A stretch of 64,000 nt of DNA from Brasenia schreberi (lineage: Eukaryota > Streptophyta > Magnoliopsida > Nymphaeales > Cabombaceae): contig JAYKKT010000079.1 of the NCBI GenBank assembly GCA_036023115.1, forward strand, positions 13,135,501 through 13,199,500. Direction: 5' to 3'. The notes beneath the pieces are model-generated. The model ran no database searches. It was not told the DNA's origin and saw nothing but the letters and a program-made list of their open reading frames with translations. Each line of letters starts with the position of its first letter. Position 1 is the stretch's first letter. Shown here piece by piece: positions 35,098-47,072 of this stretch. The position numbers and the translations under genes were made by a program.

Positions 35098-37291
35098 TGT
35101 AGACACAAAATTTTTACTCCAAGCCTATGTAGAGACTTGAAATGATAATTTCTAATCTACTTGATGCGCGAGCATGCCAGCTCATTTTAAAAAACTAGCA
35201 AAAGTTTTAATAAATTTAACTTTACTTGGCGATTGGGCTAAGCGAGCTCTTTTCGCTTTAGGCCTTCTTGAACCGATGCTCAAGGGTTAGCCTAAGCGCT
35301 TAGAAACTTCAATATTAAAATAATGAACTCCAATTTATGTGATGATGGGGTTTTTTCAAAGAAAATATGAAATGCACTTGGTTCAAGCTAAAAAATGAAC
35401 AAGTACTGGAAAACAAATGTTTTGTTTTCTAGCCTTGTTTCTTGAATCAATTTCAGTGCCTTATAAACCTCCTAAAATCATCAAAATTTAACAGAACTGA
35501 GCCTAAGATGTTGAGGGCCTCTATCTCTTTACAGATCATGATTCGAAGTTGTATTAAAGCAAAATTAAATGTGGGAAGTGCCTCTACTCAGACACCCAGA
35601 ACTGTTCTGTCATAGAAATATAGAGACTCAAAGATGAGTTTATCTCAATGCTTCGAGTTCCAAATTTAGTGAATTTGATCTTGATGGAAATCTATGGATA
35701 TCAAATTTTCAATTAATCAAAATTAATTAATTTTGAAGGCCCACAGATAGAGTTATGGGATAAAAACCCAGGCTCTATTGCAGGAAAATAGGTTTGACAG
35801 ACAATTGACAAAAATTAATTCGGTTTGCACAGTTTTAATTATGTGGTTGCACTGCCCTAAAATTCTTGAAAATTTATTATGAGTGGGGTTATGTGTGTAG
35901 AACATATGTGCAAAATTTTGGATCAATTGGAGCAGATATTCGAGAATTAAAAATACATCAATCAATGTATGCAAAAATGAGAAAATCCAATTTCAGATTT
36001 TTAGGAACATACGTGATGCAAACTCACACGAATTGAAATTACAACAACACATCACGAATTTAAAGTGTTGAAAGGAAATGAAGGTAAATATTCATATAAG
36101 CTTAAGCATAGAGGGGGTAGAGAGTATAGAGTGTTCTATAGAATATATTGGGGTAGAGTCGCATAAACAAACACATAGAGTGCGTGTGTGTGAGAATGAA
36201 AATTCTGCAAGAGAATGAAAATTCAGCAACTCTAATCATTATTACAACATGGGGGGGAGACAAGGCTCCATTAATACAACCCCTTTCAAATTAAATCAAT
36301 GGAGAAGAAGAATTAGAATCAAAGTATGAGAGAACTTACAAATTTTTCACCAAATGGCCGAGAATTTCAAGAGTAGAATCTGGCCTTCTTCTTCCTTGAT
36401 TGCTTCTCAAACTCTCTTGCACTCACAACCTAGTTCTACCCTACTCTCTTACTTACCTTACCTTCACTCCTTGCAGCCCACGACCTACAATTGGAGCAGC
36501 AACTCCTTGCTAAACCCAGCCCCTAACTCTCTCACCAAAGTGGTAAAGTTTCTCACACAACTCAAGATGGTGAACCCGCCCCCCCGCCCCCTTGGCCCTA
36601 TTTATAGGCCAAGGGGCTGGTTCTAGGCCCTTCATTGGGGCGGGTTGGATAGGCTCCAAATCCAGCTTGTGATCCATATTGAAGTGGTCCCCTTAGGATG
36701 ATATGGATCATCCCCATGTGGGCTGGTTCCTAGGCTTGGTGTGGCCTTATCTAAGCCCAATCGGGTGCACTCTCTTGGCTGACCAAGAAGGATATGGAAT
36801 TGATTCATTTTGGCTTGATCATATGAGTTGGTCGTAGCCTTTCAAATTCAACCTTACAAACTCAATTCCTTCTATGATAAACGATCCATCTTAGCCATGC
36901 ATTTGAACTTGAATTGTCTTGAAGTGATTCATCTGGTGAAATTGATCCAGTTCATAATTCTGGTCCGATTCATCTTATCCACCTGTAGTCTTTTATCCGT
37001 TTTTGATAAGCTTTAATGTTCGCATCTTATTTGCTTTATTCGGATAGGCTTCTAACTCGGTCTATCCTTCGCTTTTTGGAATTGGTCTCGATCTGGATTT
37101 GGATTGGGTCTCACCTATTCGTCTGATTTGTTTTGGAATCCATGGGCTGTTTAACTTAAATTTAAAACCTTTATTTTGAAAGTTTCTAAAAACTTTAAAA
37201 GTTGGGATTTTCGATTTGGAAAATCATAAAGGTTTTAAATTGATTTTCAATTTTGAGAGTTTTAAAAATATTTTTATTTTGGGTGTTTACA
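35098..37291 (-). repeat. Left LTR (3' LTR of the element), 2194 bp
   Basis: Starts TGTAGACACAAAATTTTTAC and ends TTGGGTGTTTACA. It aligns throughout with the right LTR, except that it carries about 660 bp (35659-36318) absent from the right one. It includes the ORF-like CT-rich segment 36354-36626 and a minus-strand TATA box. Confidence 0.9.
36599..36606 (-). promoter_or_regulatory. TATA box in the left LTR (minus strand)
   Basis: Minus strand reads GGCCTATAAATAGGGCC, a canonical plant LTR promoter. The right LTR has the same motif at 46380-46387, which would drive the element. Confidence 0.65.
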
Positions 37292-37304
37292 GATGCCCCT
37301 CTTT
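37292..37304 (-). other. Polypurine tract of the LTR retrotransposon
   Basis: Minus strand AAAGAGGGGCATC lies directly against the 3' LTR start TGTAAACACCC. It would prime plus-strand DNA synthesis. Confidence 0.75.
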
Positions 37305-38640
37305 GGCATTAATCCAAATTTATTTGGATAATGGCAAAGAAGAAAACACCCTTTTGTTCTTTACTTTCCGAATTACTCTTAAGAATATAAATCATCCTTT
37401 CTTTCATAAAAATCCTTTTCCTTGTGTTATGTAGGAGGGGATTCCAGCCAAAGGGAATTTGACCTATGTTGGGTGCTAGTCCTAAACATGATCATGCATT
37501 GAATGACTTTGGATGCATGCATGAGTGATATGAGTGATGCATATGGAGTGTGAAACTTTAGAGACTTAGCTACTAGATGAATAAACTTGAGGAGGGGCCT
37601 ATGAAGACCGGCTGCCCCAAGTGTAATAGTCCCATGTTGTTTTGACATCTTGGGTTTTCAAAATTTTATTTTTGAAAAGGGAATTCTTTTTAGCTTCAAT
37701 CAAAAGGATTTCCAGCTTTTCATGTTTCCTCTTATATGGGTTTCAATATCCACTACTTAGCAGAGGTTTTGTAGAAAATTTTGGAAGACATTTCAAAATT
37801 CTATTTCCTACACAACAAAGTCTAATTCTCAAACAAAATGAAATCCAAATAAGTAGATCCTATTCCTACTCTAGGATTTTCATAGATAAATCTTTCTCCA
37901 TTGGGATAAGTTGTACAAATATGAGAAAGAGTTACCACGGTCCCTTCTGAAGTGTCTCGTGGTTTAAGGCAAAGAGATGGAAAATTGCTCTTTTGAGCTT
38001 TTGACATTTTTCTTTTCTTTCAACATGGAGGGCCTCTTTTTTTTCTTTTTGGAGGATTTTTTTTCTTTTCATTTTTTTTCTTTCTTTTTCTTTTCTTTTT
38101 CAATCAAGGAGAAGACCTCTTTCGGAGGAATTTTTGTATTCCCTCTTTCTATTCGAAGGAAGACCTCTTTTTGGAGGAATTTTTATATTCTCTTTTTCTG
38201 ATTTTGCCAATTTTCCTTTTGCGAAGAGAAGTAAAGTGGGGAGGAACTTATCCCTTGGGTTACTCGATTTAGCCATGATCATCCTATTTCATAATAGAAT
38301 CTACCACTTGAAAATATTTTGCTATATTGAACAAGGCCCTATTTTATAAGTAAAACATTTTTGAAATGTAGCAAAATATTTTCAAGTGGAGAAAGATCAA
38401 AATATTTTTGAAATGTAGCAAAATATTTTCAATATAGCAAAATATTAGAGAAAAGGCTCCTACCCATAGCAAGATCATTCTATTATATTTTCAAGTGGTA
38501 GATTCTATTATGAAATGTACCAACAATGCATATTCTATTATGAATTTAGCCAATTTTCCTTTATCTTTCTTTCAAGAAGTTCAAAGGAGACCCATTTTAA
38601 AATCTTTTCGAAAGAATTTAGCATTGACCCTATACATAAT
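37305..38640. other. Non-coding 3' region of the LTR retrotransposon
   Basis: No coding motif. The part 38030-38200 is T-rich, with repeated TTTCTTTT and a twice-repeated GAAGACCTCTTT word. It contains the inverted repeat at 38286-38516. Confidence 0.6.
38286..38516. repeat. Perfect 32-bp inverted repeat with internal partial copies
   Basis: The arm at 38286-38317 (starting ATTTCATAATAGAATCTACC) and the arm at 38485-38516 (starting ATATTTTCAAGTGGTAGATT) are exact reverse complements over 32 bp. Further pieces of the same motif (AGCAAAATATTTTCAA) lie between them near 38367 and 38419. It could fold as a long hairpin or be a small inverted-repeat element. Confidence 0.85.
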
Positions 38641-39890
38641 ATTTTTTCAAATATTGAGCATTTATAGGGTCTACTAAATTCCTACCCTCAACATCAATCA
38701 ACCAATATGCATTGTTGGTAGTTGTTCCCCTTACAACATAGGGACCATCCCACTTGGGCCACCGTTTCCAAGGGGATGTGGGCCTTGGTGATGGATGATT
38801 TTCAATACGAGGTCTCCCGCTTTGAAGTGGCGAGCCTTCATGTGCTTTTCATAATGTCAAGCTATCCTTTGTCTATATGCATGTGCATGACCCATAGCAA
38901 GGAGCCTTTTCTCATCTAATAAATCAAGTTCATCCATTCTAGCATGTTGTAGAGTCTCTAATGGGAGATCGAGTGCAAGTGATGTATGAAATGAATGCAA
39001 TTTTGTATGAAGGGAGAGTATGACATTTATACCATAGACCAACTCGAATGGTGTGGCATTGGTGGGTATTCTGATGGAAATTCTATAAGCCCATAAGGCT
39101 TCATCAAGCTTCTCATGTCATGTCCTACCCTTCTCTACGGTTTTCTCAATGATTCTTATAAGAGTATTGTTCGTGGCTTCGGCTTGGCCGTTGCCTTGAG
39201 GGTAATAGGGTGATGAGAAGTGTTGAGTTATGCCATAGGTGTTACATAATTTTTCCATCTTCTCGTTCTTGAATGGAGTGTCATTATCGGACACTAGGTC
39301 TCTTGGAACTCCAAATCGAGCCAAAATATTTTTCTTAATGAATGTCACTACATGTTGTCCTTGGACATTAGCCAAGGAAGTAGCTTCAACCCATTTAGAA
39401 AAATATTGAGTGGTTGCTAATATGAACCTATGTCCATTTGATGCAATTGGAGAGATTGGTCCTATGATATCGAATGCCCACATAGCGAAGGGTCATGGGC
39501 TTACAATGGAATGCAAGGTGGATGATGGGATATGAATAGCATGTCCATGCACTTGACATTGATGACATTTCCTAACATGATAATGACAATCTTGCTTAAG
39601 GGTGGACCAAAAATAACCAACCCTAAGTATTTTCATGGCCATCATATTGGCGTTGACATGGCCTCCACATTCTCCATCGTGGAACTCATGCATTATGGTC
39701 CTAGCCTCATCAAGGTCTACACATCTCAACAAGATGCCGGTAAAACTCCTTTTGTAAAGAACCCCTCCCAAAATCACATAACAGGTTGAAATTTTTCATG
39801 TAAAAGCTTGATCTTTGAAAGAAGCGAATTTGGGAAATCCTCCATTTTCCAAAAAGTTTTTAATGTCATAAAACCAAGGTTTAAGAAACC
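38640..39890 (-). pseudogene. Tat-like gypsy integrase (near-complete domain, interrupted)
   Basis: From 39890 down the minus strand: KPWFYDIKNFLENGGFPKFA; the zinc region H-x-x-x-x-G-G-H and CHQCQVHGHAIHIP; the core AFDIIGPIS (first D), VPRDLVSDNDTPF (second D) and FSSPYYPQGNGQAEATNN (catalytic E); then AYRISIRIPTNATPFELVYG; and the C-terminal NAYWLIDVEGRN with INAQYLKKYY near 38640-38710. The D-D-E triad is intact. At least three stops split the frame (near 39115, 39490 and 39785). Integrase joins element cDNA ends to target DNA. The C-terminal wording is typical of the Tat lineage. Confidence 0.85.
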
Positions 39891-40139
39891 TTAGGATCAG
39901 GATCTCGAACAGACAAACTCTACAATAAAAATGTTAATACATGTCATAAGTGAGTTCTTCACCATGCTATCCCCAATCAAGTCTTCGATGAAAAATGGAA
40001 CTTGGAGATGCTTGAGATGTATCCTTACTCTCCAATGTCATTTTGCTTCATTGGCATCTTTTGTTATCACTTGGGTGCCATTTGGCTCATATTTGGTGGC
40101 TGTGAATTATCAATAATAAAGTCGTCCTCATCAGGTATG

Positions 40140-41450
40140 CATTATCTCATCGTCTCCATCTTTCCTTTTGTCTTGCTTAGACCCACTTTCTTTAACAGTG
40201 GCTTTTCTTTAGCAGAAGCATCTGGTTGGTTGGTATTTTCAACCATAGGATCGCCTCTTGAATCCCCTTCCTTTTGGAATTCAACCTCCTCTTCCTCTCT
40301 TGCAAGATTTGCACATCTTCTAGATGTATTAGGAAACATAACTGTCTTCCTGCTTGTTGCTTGTGTTTCCAAATTCGATCATCTTCCTCCCCCCAGTGGT
40401 GTTTGTCGTGCTTTACCATTGCACTTGTCCATATACAGTCCGCACATGACTTATTAGTATGGTTGAACTTGCCACAACTGTGTGCAGGCCTTCATGCTCA
40501 ACTTGGATCTCACGGGCTCTAATTATGAAGCTTGGAAGCAGTGGCTTTGTAATATCAAGGGCTGCACAAACCCGAGCGAACCGTCCGCGACACATATCTG
40601 ATGTCATAAGATCCACTTTCGCAACCTTCCCGATTCTGTTTCCAATTTGTTTAAGCACACGAACATCATAGAAAGGCATAGGCATCGTAAGGAATTGAAT
40701 TCAAGCAAAGACATTATTGATTTATTGATCGTTGTTGTTTCTGGATCAAAGTCAGAACTCCATTCTCTTACCGTTAAATAGTGGTCATAAATTAACGAGG
40801 GACCACCATTTAATGCAAATGCATAATCAGCACTACTAGTAAAAATAACAACGAAGAATTTCATTACCAATGTCAATAACCGTTATAATTCCATCCTTTA
40901 CCCACATGCTTCTGAGTCTTTTAGACCAATCTTCCTTCCCAATAGCTTCACAATGAGGGGGCTTGCAAAGTCTTTCAAATTCAACTTCTGAGACAATAAA
41001 CTCAGGAATGATGGTGTAACCTCTGTCATGTTCGATGACTGTAATACCATCAGAATCATAGGGACTCTGTGACAATCCGTTCGTGTTCAGCCACAAACCC
41101 TCTCAATATAACTCCTCCGGGAAGTAAGAAAAATCTGACACATCTTGCGGAGCTCTTCCAGTGAAGCGGATGGGAGTGAAACGTGCAGCAGTATGGGACT
41201 TGACGTGACGCATTCTCTTTTATTAGAACAGGAAACCCCTGTTGAATTTTTTAGTGTCATCTTAGAATTCGAGGGAGTCTGTAGACTCAAGGTAAGTAAG
41301 AGAACTCCAGGGACATGCCATTCGGATCAAGGAGTTATGTGGGTGGAGGGAAGGTCGACTCCCTTTTTGGTACCTCGGAACTTCGATTTTCACAGGTCGA
41401 TTCAAGAGAGTATTTCCAACCCATCATTCAAAGAATGCGAGGTAAATTAG
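40140..41450 (-). pseudogene. LINE ORF1 protein (DUF4283, zinc-knuckle type), broken
   Basis: From 41290 down the minus strand: EELRKMCQIFLTSRRSYIER; SDGITVIEHDRGYTIIPEFI; EFERLCKPPHCEAIGK; RSMWVKDGIITVIDIGNE; YAFALNGGPSLIYDHYLTVR; EWSSDFDPETTT; then PFYDVRVLKQIGNRIGKVAK, DLMTSDMCRGRFARVCA and YGQVQW. This is the DUF4283 domain followed by the start of the CCHC zinc-knuckle region that plant L1 ORF1 proteins use to bind element RNA. The cysteine part near 40440-40500 is scrambled by frameshifts. At least two frameshifts are present. Confidence 0.8.
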
Positions 41451-41454
41451 AACA

Positions 41455-42640
41455 ATGAAGTTGGCAAACTTTAATCCATGGCATGTTGAGTGGTCCTCGT
41501 ACAACCGGTATGATCTTCTCTTGCAAATTATTGCATAATGACCTTTTAGTTTCCTAAAGGCGCTGTGCGCGCCATGGACCAAATAGCAATACAATTTTTA
41601 TGTGGTGGACAAGAAGGAAGACAGTCCATTCATCTAACTTAGTTGAGATGAAGTATGCCGTCCTAAAAGTGGAGGTTTTAGCTTAAGAAAGAGCGCAAAT
41701 TTCAATATAGCGCTCCTCTCCAAGAAGAATTGAAGATAGAGAAGAAGAACGAGGAGGCTTGGACCAGACTAATTCATATGAATTGTGAAGTATCTATCTA
41801 CTAACTCTATTTGGTATCCTTGGTCCGAAATACACGGTACTTGGCTGGAAGTCTTCATATTCAGGCTTCAAAGCGGTAGTGACAGTAGCTAAATTGAAAA
41901 TTGGTGAGCATGGGAATGAATTTTGGTTTGAGCCGTGGGTGGGAAGTTTTCCACTGGCTATGCTGAATGAACGGGGCATCTCTAAGCAGCAATGTAAATA
42001 CTTAAGAGCACTGACAGTGAACAATTTGCTTCGCTCTGGGATTGATATCGAGAAGCATGTAACTTGTTTTATGCAGGATGTGCCAAGGAACTCTCTGGCT
42101 GCAGCACTACGTCATTGGCCTAAGAAGAAGCTTTTACTTTTCAGTAGAAAGAAGAAGCAGGCTTTGATTGTTACATTTCAGATGGTAGTTAGAGGAATAT
42201 GGGAACTAAGAAATAAGCTCCTGTTTGCAGACAGAATTAAACCCAGAAAGATATTTGAAGCAGATCTGCTTAATCAAATCCGCAAGAGGGTCATACTGAT
42301 AATGGGCCAACATCGTCCCCGATCAAGCATCAGTGGATCTTTTCAAATCGTCGGATCCCCCCTCTCCACCTGCTTAAAGTTTTAAGCAACAGGGAGATCA
42401 GTTGGCTGAATGTCATTGGTGGGTCTCTATTGCCGAAGAATTTGCAAACAAAAGGTTGTTCCTGGAATTATCTCGCAGCGATATTGTTGAAGCAGTCAAC
42501 TCTAACGTTTTTATAGCGAGAGAATGGTCAAACGGTAACGTTACGCAAATTAAATCGAAGCCGTATAAATATGTACAAAGAATAAATAGTTATGGTATTG
42601 AAAAATATAAGCTCAAAAATATATTCCCTCTGTAAGCCGT
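41455..42640 (+). pseudogene. LINE ORF2 C-terminal relic (RT thumb, zf-RVT-like, RNase H-like tail)
   Basis: Read across frames on the plus strand: AMDQIAIQFLCGGQEGRQSI near 41570, and CRPKSGGFSLRKSANFNIAL near 41660, typical of the RT thumb of plant L1 ORF2. Next comes KIGEHGNEFWFEPWVGSFPL near 41896, matching the G-x-x-x-x-F-W-x-D-P-W-x-x-x-x-P-L motif before the zf-RVT zinc domain. VVRGIWELRNKLLF near 42186 and an RNase H-like end with VEAVNSN near 42490 follow. Stops and frameshifts are frequent. No RT palm is present. Confidence 0.75.
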
Positions 42641-42682
42641 ATATGGAAAACAGTATACATCTACATCATTTTTCTTGATATC

Positions 42683-43170
42683 TCACAAGGTACGAGAGCC
42701 ATACTCCCGATGGCTATCATCCTCATATTGAGCAAGTAAAGCACCCAATGCATTCGCATGTATGGAAATGTAAAGCAACAATGGTTTTCCTTGTTTTGGA
42801 GGTTTTAAAATCGGAGGATTTACCAAATAAGTTTTCAATCTTTCGAAAACTTTCTGGCAATCATCATCCCATTCAAATTTCACTCCTTTTCTCAAAAGCC
42901 TATTGAAAGGTTCGCATCTTATTGTTAGATTGGAGATAAATCTCCTAATTGCTTGAAGTCAATTTTGGAGGCTTCGGATTTGGGTCAAATTGGAGGGTGG
43001 AGGCATGTCTATGATGGCTCGACACTTAGAGGGGTTGACTTCAACACTCCTTTGGCTTACCATGAACCCTTTCCTAAGATTTCGCTTAATGGGTTTCACA
43101 TTGGGTTATAAGGGTAAATGATGTTCGATGATTCTAGAGTCTAAACCCAACATGTCTTTATAGGTTCATG
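42683..43170 (-). pseudogene. Gypsy RT edges and RNase H start, with RT core deleted
   Basis: From 43170 down the minus strand: TYKDMLGLDSRIIEHHLPL and NVKPIKRNLRKGF, the very start of the RT domain in Tat-like elements. The text then continues directly as MVSQRSVEVNPSKCRAIIDM, NLTQIRSLQ, LQAIRRFISNL and GVKFEWDDDCQKVFERLKTY, which belongs after the Y-x-D-D box. About 150 residues including the catalytic aspartates are therefore absent near 43080. RNase H begins (PLLLYISIHANALGALLAQY) and is cut at about 42690 by the LINE. Confidence 0.85.
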
Positions 43171-43868
43171 CAAATATAGGATTTCAAAATTGTAATGAAT
43201 GATGCTCTTTAATGCTCATGCAAACATGCACCTGTTCTTTGGGGTTAGACTCACTCCCTAAAAATCCCCTGTTACGGAATTTAAAGATTTTTCCAAGTAA
43301 AGGATTCTATGAAATTCAGGAAGCTCGGAGGCTTGATCTTCCTCATGGATGAGGGGATCTTTCTCCTTGCTTTAATCATTCTCAAGCACTTTAATTTCTA
43401 GATACAAGAGAGTGGGGTCATGAATGACAAGCTTGAACGATTTTGGTTTGAGAATATACACAATCTTGATAAAAAAATCGAAAATGAGCTTTGTACATGG
43501 CCAACATTTTTGGTATTTTCAAATTTTTTGATTTTTTTTATCTTTTTCAAAACTCAAACTAAAAAGATCAATATAAGAGACTTTCTTTTTTAGGCTTTTT
43601 TCCAAACAAAGAATAGGAGAATGAATATAAACAATTTTCTTTTTGGAATTTTTAGGTTTTTCAAATATTTTTGGGTTTTGAAGGTTTTCCAAATTTTTTT
43701 TGGTTTTTACAAATATATAATTTTTTTAGATTTTTTTCTAAAGAGGGATCTTCCATCAAACCTACAAAGAAAACACCATTATTTAGACTTTAAGTAAGAG
43801 GTTTAAGCTTAGGTCTCGGTGTTAGTGGGTTCTAGGGCATCCTTGACCCAAGTGGTCTTAGGTAGTAG

Positions 43869-45453
43869 CTAAGGAGGTATGGATGGGATGTAGCCTAATC
43901 TATATCGACTTAGGTTAGGTGCAGGTAGAATGGGTTCTAGCCGACCTTGGTTGTGTGCTCCTAGGCCTTTATAAGGTGTGTACCCCATATTCAACATCAT
44001 GTTCCAAGGTTTTTTGGGTTTTGAAAAATTTTTGTATAATGGATGGCCTTGGAACATGGCATCGTCCATGTCATGTATGTACACACGTTTAGACTTGGCT
44101 AAGGTCTTGGAAACATGGGTGGTGGACGACTTGGGCTTCCATATGACCCTAGGAGTGAGTGGCTTAAGAGGTTTTGGCTTAGGCTCTCCCAAGAGGTGGA
44201 CGGATTTGACATGGTCCCTAGGTGCAATCCAATGTACCCCTAGGGGTGGACGACTTGTGTTTATTTGAGTGCAAAGGGAAAACATGCTCGATGCCTTGCA
44301 ATTGGTGAGGGTATGGATTCCAAGAGAAACCATGATCAATTCCTTGGTGGGTTTAGAGATATTGGGAGAAATCATGACCATAGGTTCGGGTTCATGATAC
44401 AAACCTAGGCTCAAGGAGACTTGTTTATGCATGGTAGGGTTAAATGTACCTAGGATGTCGATGCATGCCTTAGGAGTAACCATGTATACTATATTTTGAT
44501 TTTGTTCTTGTTTTTCTTTTTGAAATTCTTTTTCTTCGTGTGGGACATGGCACACCTTGAAAATCCATATCTTTGGGCACATTTTGTGGGTATGTGGGTA
44601 CATGAGTGTGATTCAATGCATCTAATGTATATGAATGAATTGTCGATCCTACACTAAAAAGGGGAGGATCGAGTAGGGAGTTTATGGGGAAATCAGTTTC
44701 GGACATACCTTTTTCAAGCTTGTCTACCTTTTCATAGTGAGAGCAAGCATCCTTGGAGTCGTTCTCAGGTGGTTCTAGCTCATGCATGGCTTCGAGCTCC
44801 CGTTGCTTTTCGAGATATTGGATTCCATCCTCTAGGCCTACGTGTGTGCAACACTCATTCTCTTGTGAAACTTGTGAAATATGTGAGGTGATGCTCAAGG
44901 GATTAGAACCCGTCGGAGCGAATGTTTGTGAAGTGATGTGGATCTCACGCCCCACTCTATTTGTGTGCCCAAAAATGTGGACTTCATTTTCAATTTTTGG
45001 AATTTCAAATTTTTTATTTTCAAGTTTTTTTTATTTTTGAAGATTTTCCAAATTTTTTTTGTCTTTCGAAATATAAAAAACTTCTTTTTGTTTTTCAATG
45101 AAAAAGGGGATGCTTGGAGGATGGGCAAGGTTAGATGATTCAATCTTAACACTTACTGTACTTAAAGCCTCATTTCCTTCATCGGATTTTGGGCTCAATT
45201 TGGTTTTCCGAGTATGCTTTTTCTCTCTATGTACCCGAGATGAATTTTTATGTGATTGATGTAACTTAGCCTTGTGGCTTAAGGCATCAATTTTCTTTTC
45301 CATTTCCCTCATTATTTCTTTTAGGGAAGCAAGCTCTTCATCTTGGATTTTAGAGGATTTAGAAAACCATTTTGAGACATGCGATGAGAATTTTCTCAGC
45401 TTGTTTTCAAATGAATCATCTATAAACATTGCGTTTGAAATCAATTTGTGCAC
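43869..45453 (-). pseudogene. Gag/protease-region ORFs of the LTR retrotransposon
   Basis: Three minus-strand ORFs in series: 45453-45031 (140 aa, Lys-rich, coiled-coil-like ELASLKEIMREMEKKIDALS), 44955-44470 (161 aa) and 44603-43869 (244 aa). The last ends in a G-patch-like segment, NMGYTPYKGLGAHNQGRLEP then RYRLGYIPS, which in plant Tat-like elements lies just before RT. No capsid zinc knuckle and no aspartic-protease D-S/T-G are visible. The region is either strongly diverged or partly deleted. Confidence 0.65.
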
Positions 45454-45521
45454 TTATGAACACCACGATTTTGAAAACTTGGAATTGGAGATCACCTAAG
45501 TTGAAATTTCTTAAGGCTCGA

Positions 45522-45539
45522 GTCCCATCGGGCGTGCCA
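45522..45539 (-). other. Probable primer-binding site
   Basis: After the 5' LTR end (TGTCTACA on the minus strand) comes GAA and then TTGGCACGCCCGATGGGA. The TGG start complements the CCA end of a tRNA and sits 4 bp from the LTR. The matching tRNA was not identified. Confidence 0.6.
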
Positions 45540-45543
45540 ATTC

Positions 45544-47072
45544 TGTAGACACAAAATTTTCACTCCAAGCCTATGTAGAGACTTGAAATGATAATTTTCA
45601 ATCTACTTGATGCGCAAGCGTGCCAGCTAGTTTTAAAAAACTAGCAAAAGTTTTAATAAATCTGACTTTACTTGGCAATTGGGCTAAGCGAGCTCTTTTC
45701 GCTTTAGGCCTTCTTGAACCGATGCTCAAAGGTCAGCCTAAGCGCTTAGAAACTTCAATATTAAAAATGATGAACTCCAATTTACGTGATGATGGGGTGT
45801 TTTCAAAGAAAATATGAAATGCACTTGGTTCAAGCTAAAAAATGAAGTGCTGGAAAACAGAATCTTCTATTTTCTAACCTTGTTTCCCGAATCAATTTCA
45901 GTGCCTTACAGGCCTCCTAAAACCATCAAAATTTAACAAGACTGGGCCTGAGATGTGGAGGGCCTGTAACACTTTACAGATCATGAATCGAAGTTGTATT
46001 AAAGCAAAATTAAATATGGGAAGTGCCTCTGCTCAGGCACCCGAAACTGCTCTGTCACAGAAATATAGAGACTCAAAGATGAGTCTGTATCTCAGTTCTC
46101 CGAGTCAAAATATGAGAGAACTTACATATTTTTTACCAAATGGCCGAGAATTTCAAGAGTGGAATCCGACCTTCTTCTTCGTTGATTGCTTCTCAAACTC
46201 TCTTGCACTCACAACCTAGTTCTACCCCACTCTCTTACCCACCTTACCTTCACTTCTTGCAGCCCACAACCTACAATTGGATCAGCAACTCCTTGCTAAA
46301 CCCAACCCCTAACTCTCTCACCAAAGTAGTAAAGTTTCTCACACAACTCAAGATGGTGAACCCGCCCCCCCCTTGGCCCTATTTATAGGCTAAGGGGTTG
46401 GTTCTAGGCCCTTCATTAGGGTGGGTTGGATAGGCTCCAAATCCAGCTTGTGATCCATATTGAAGTGGTCCCCTTAGGATGATATGGATCAGCCCTATGT
46501 AGGTTGGTTCCTAGGCTTGGTGTGGCCTTGTCTAGGCCCAATCGGGTGCACTCTCTTGGCCGGCCAAGAAGGATGTGAAATTGATTCATTTTGGCTTGAT
46601 CATATGAGTTGGTCGTAGCCTTTCAAATTCAACCTTACAAACTCAATTCCTTCTATGATAAATGATCCATCTTAGCCATGCATTTGAACTTGAATTATCT
46701 TGAAGTGATTCATCTGGTGAAATTGATCCAGTTCATAATTCTGATCCAATTCATCTTATCCACCTGTAGTCTTTTATCCATTTTTTATAATCTTCAATAT
46801 TCATATCTTACTTGCTTTATCTGGATAGGCTTCTGACTCAGTCCATCATTTGCTTTTTGGAATTGGTCTCGATCTGGATTTGGATTGGGTCTCACCTGTT
46901 CGTCTGATTTGTTTTGGAATCCATGGGCTGTTTAACTTGAATTTAAAATCTTTATTTTGAAAGTTTCTAAAAACTTTAAAAGTTGGAATTTTCGATTTGG
47001 AAAATCATAAAGGTTTTAAATTGATTTTAGATTTTGGGAGTTTTGAAAATATTTTTATTTTGGGTGTTTACA
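45544..47072 (-). repeat. Right LTR (5' LTR of the element), 1529 bp
   Basis: Starts TGTAGACACAAAATTTTCAC and ends TTGGGTGTTTACA. It is shorter than the left LTR by about 665 bp because the stretch matching 35659-36318 is missing. It carries the minus-strand TATA box at 46380-46387. Confidence 0.9.

Larger units (their letters stand above)
39900..42660. mobile_element. L1-type LINE with inverted 5' part, inserted in the gypsy element
   Basis: The left part (about 40140-41450) encodes ORF1 on the minus strand. The right part (about 41455-42640) encodes the end of ORF2 on the plus strand. The ORF1 N-terminus lies at the junction and its C-terminus at the outer left edge, which is the arrangement produced by twin priming of an L1-type insertion. 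The gypsy reading frame breaks at both edges. No poly-A tail or clear target duplication was found, and gypsy sequence is missing at the site. Two separate LINE fragments remain possible. Confidence 0.6.
35098..47072 (-). mobile_element. Tat-like Ty3/gypsy LTR retrotransposon, non-autonomous and nested
   Basis: An 11,975-bp element read on the minus strand. It has two LTRs beginning TGTAGACACAAAA and ending GGTGTTTACA in plus orientation, a perfect CTAGT target duplication, a primer site next to the right LTR, and a polypurine tract next to the left LTR. Internal order on the minus strand is gag-like ORFs (45453 to 43869), an RT edge and RNase H piece (43170 to 42683), and integrase (39890 to 38640). 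The RT catalytic core and most of RNase H are missing. An L1-type LINE sits in the RNase H gap. It could have moved only with proteins from a complete relative. Confidence 0.9.

Noticed and set aside
36354..36626. 90-codon ORF with a close relative at 46140-46388
   Set aside because: The apparent conservation comes from the two LTRs of one retrotransposon, not from a gene pair. It lies in the leader side of the LTR promoter on the opposite strand.
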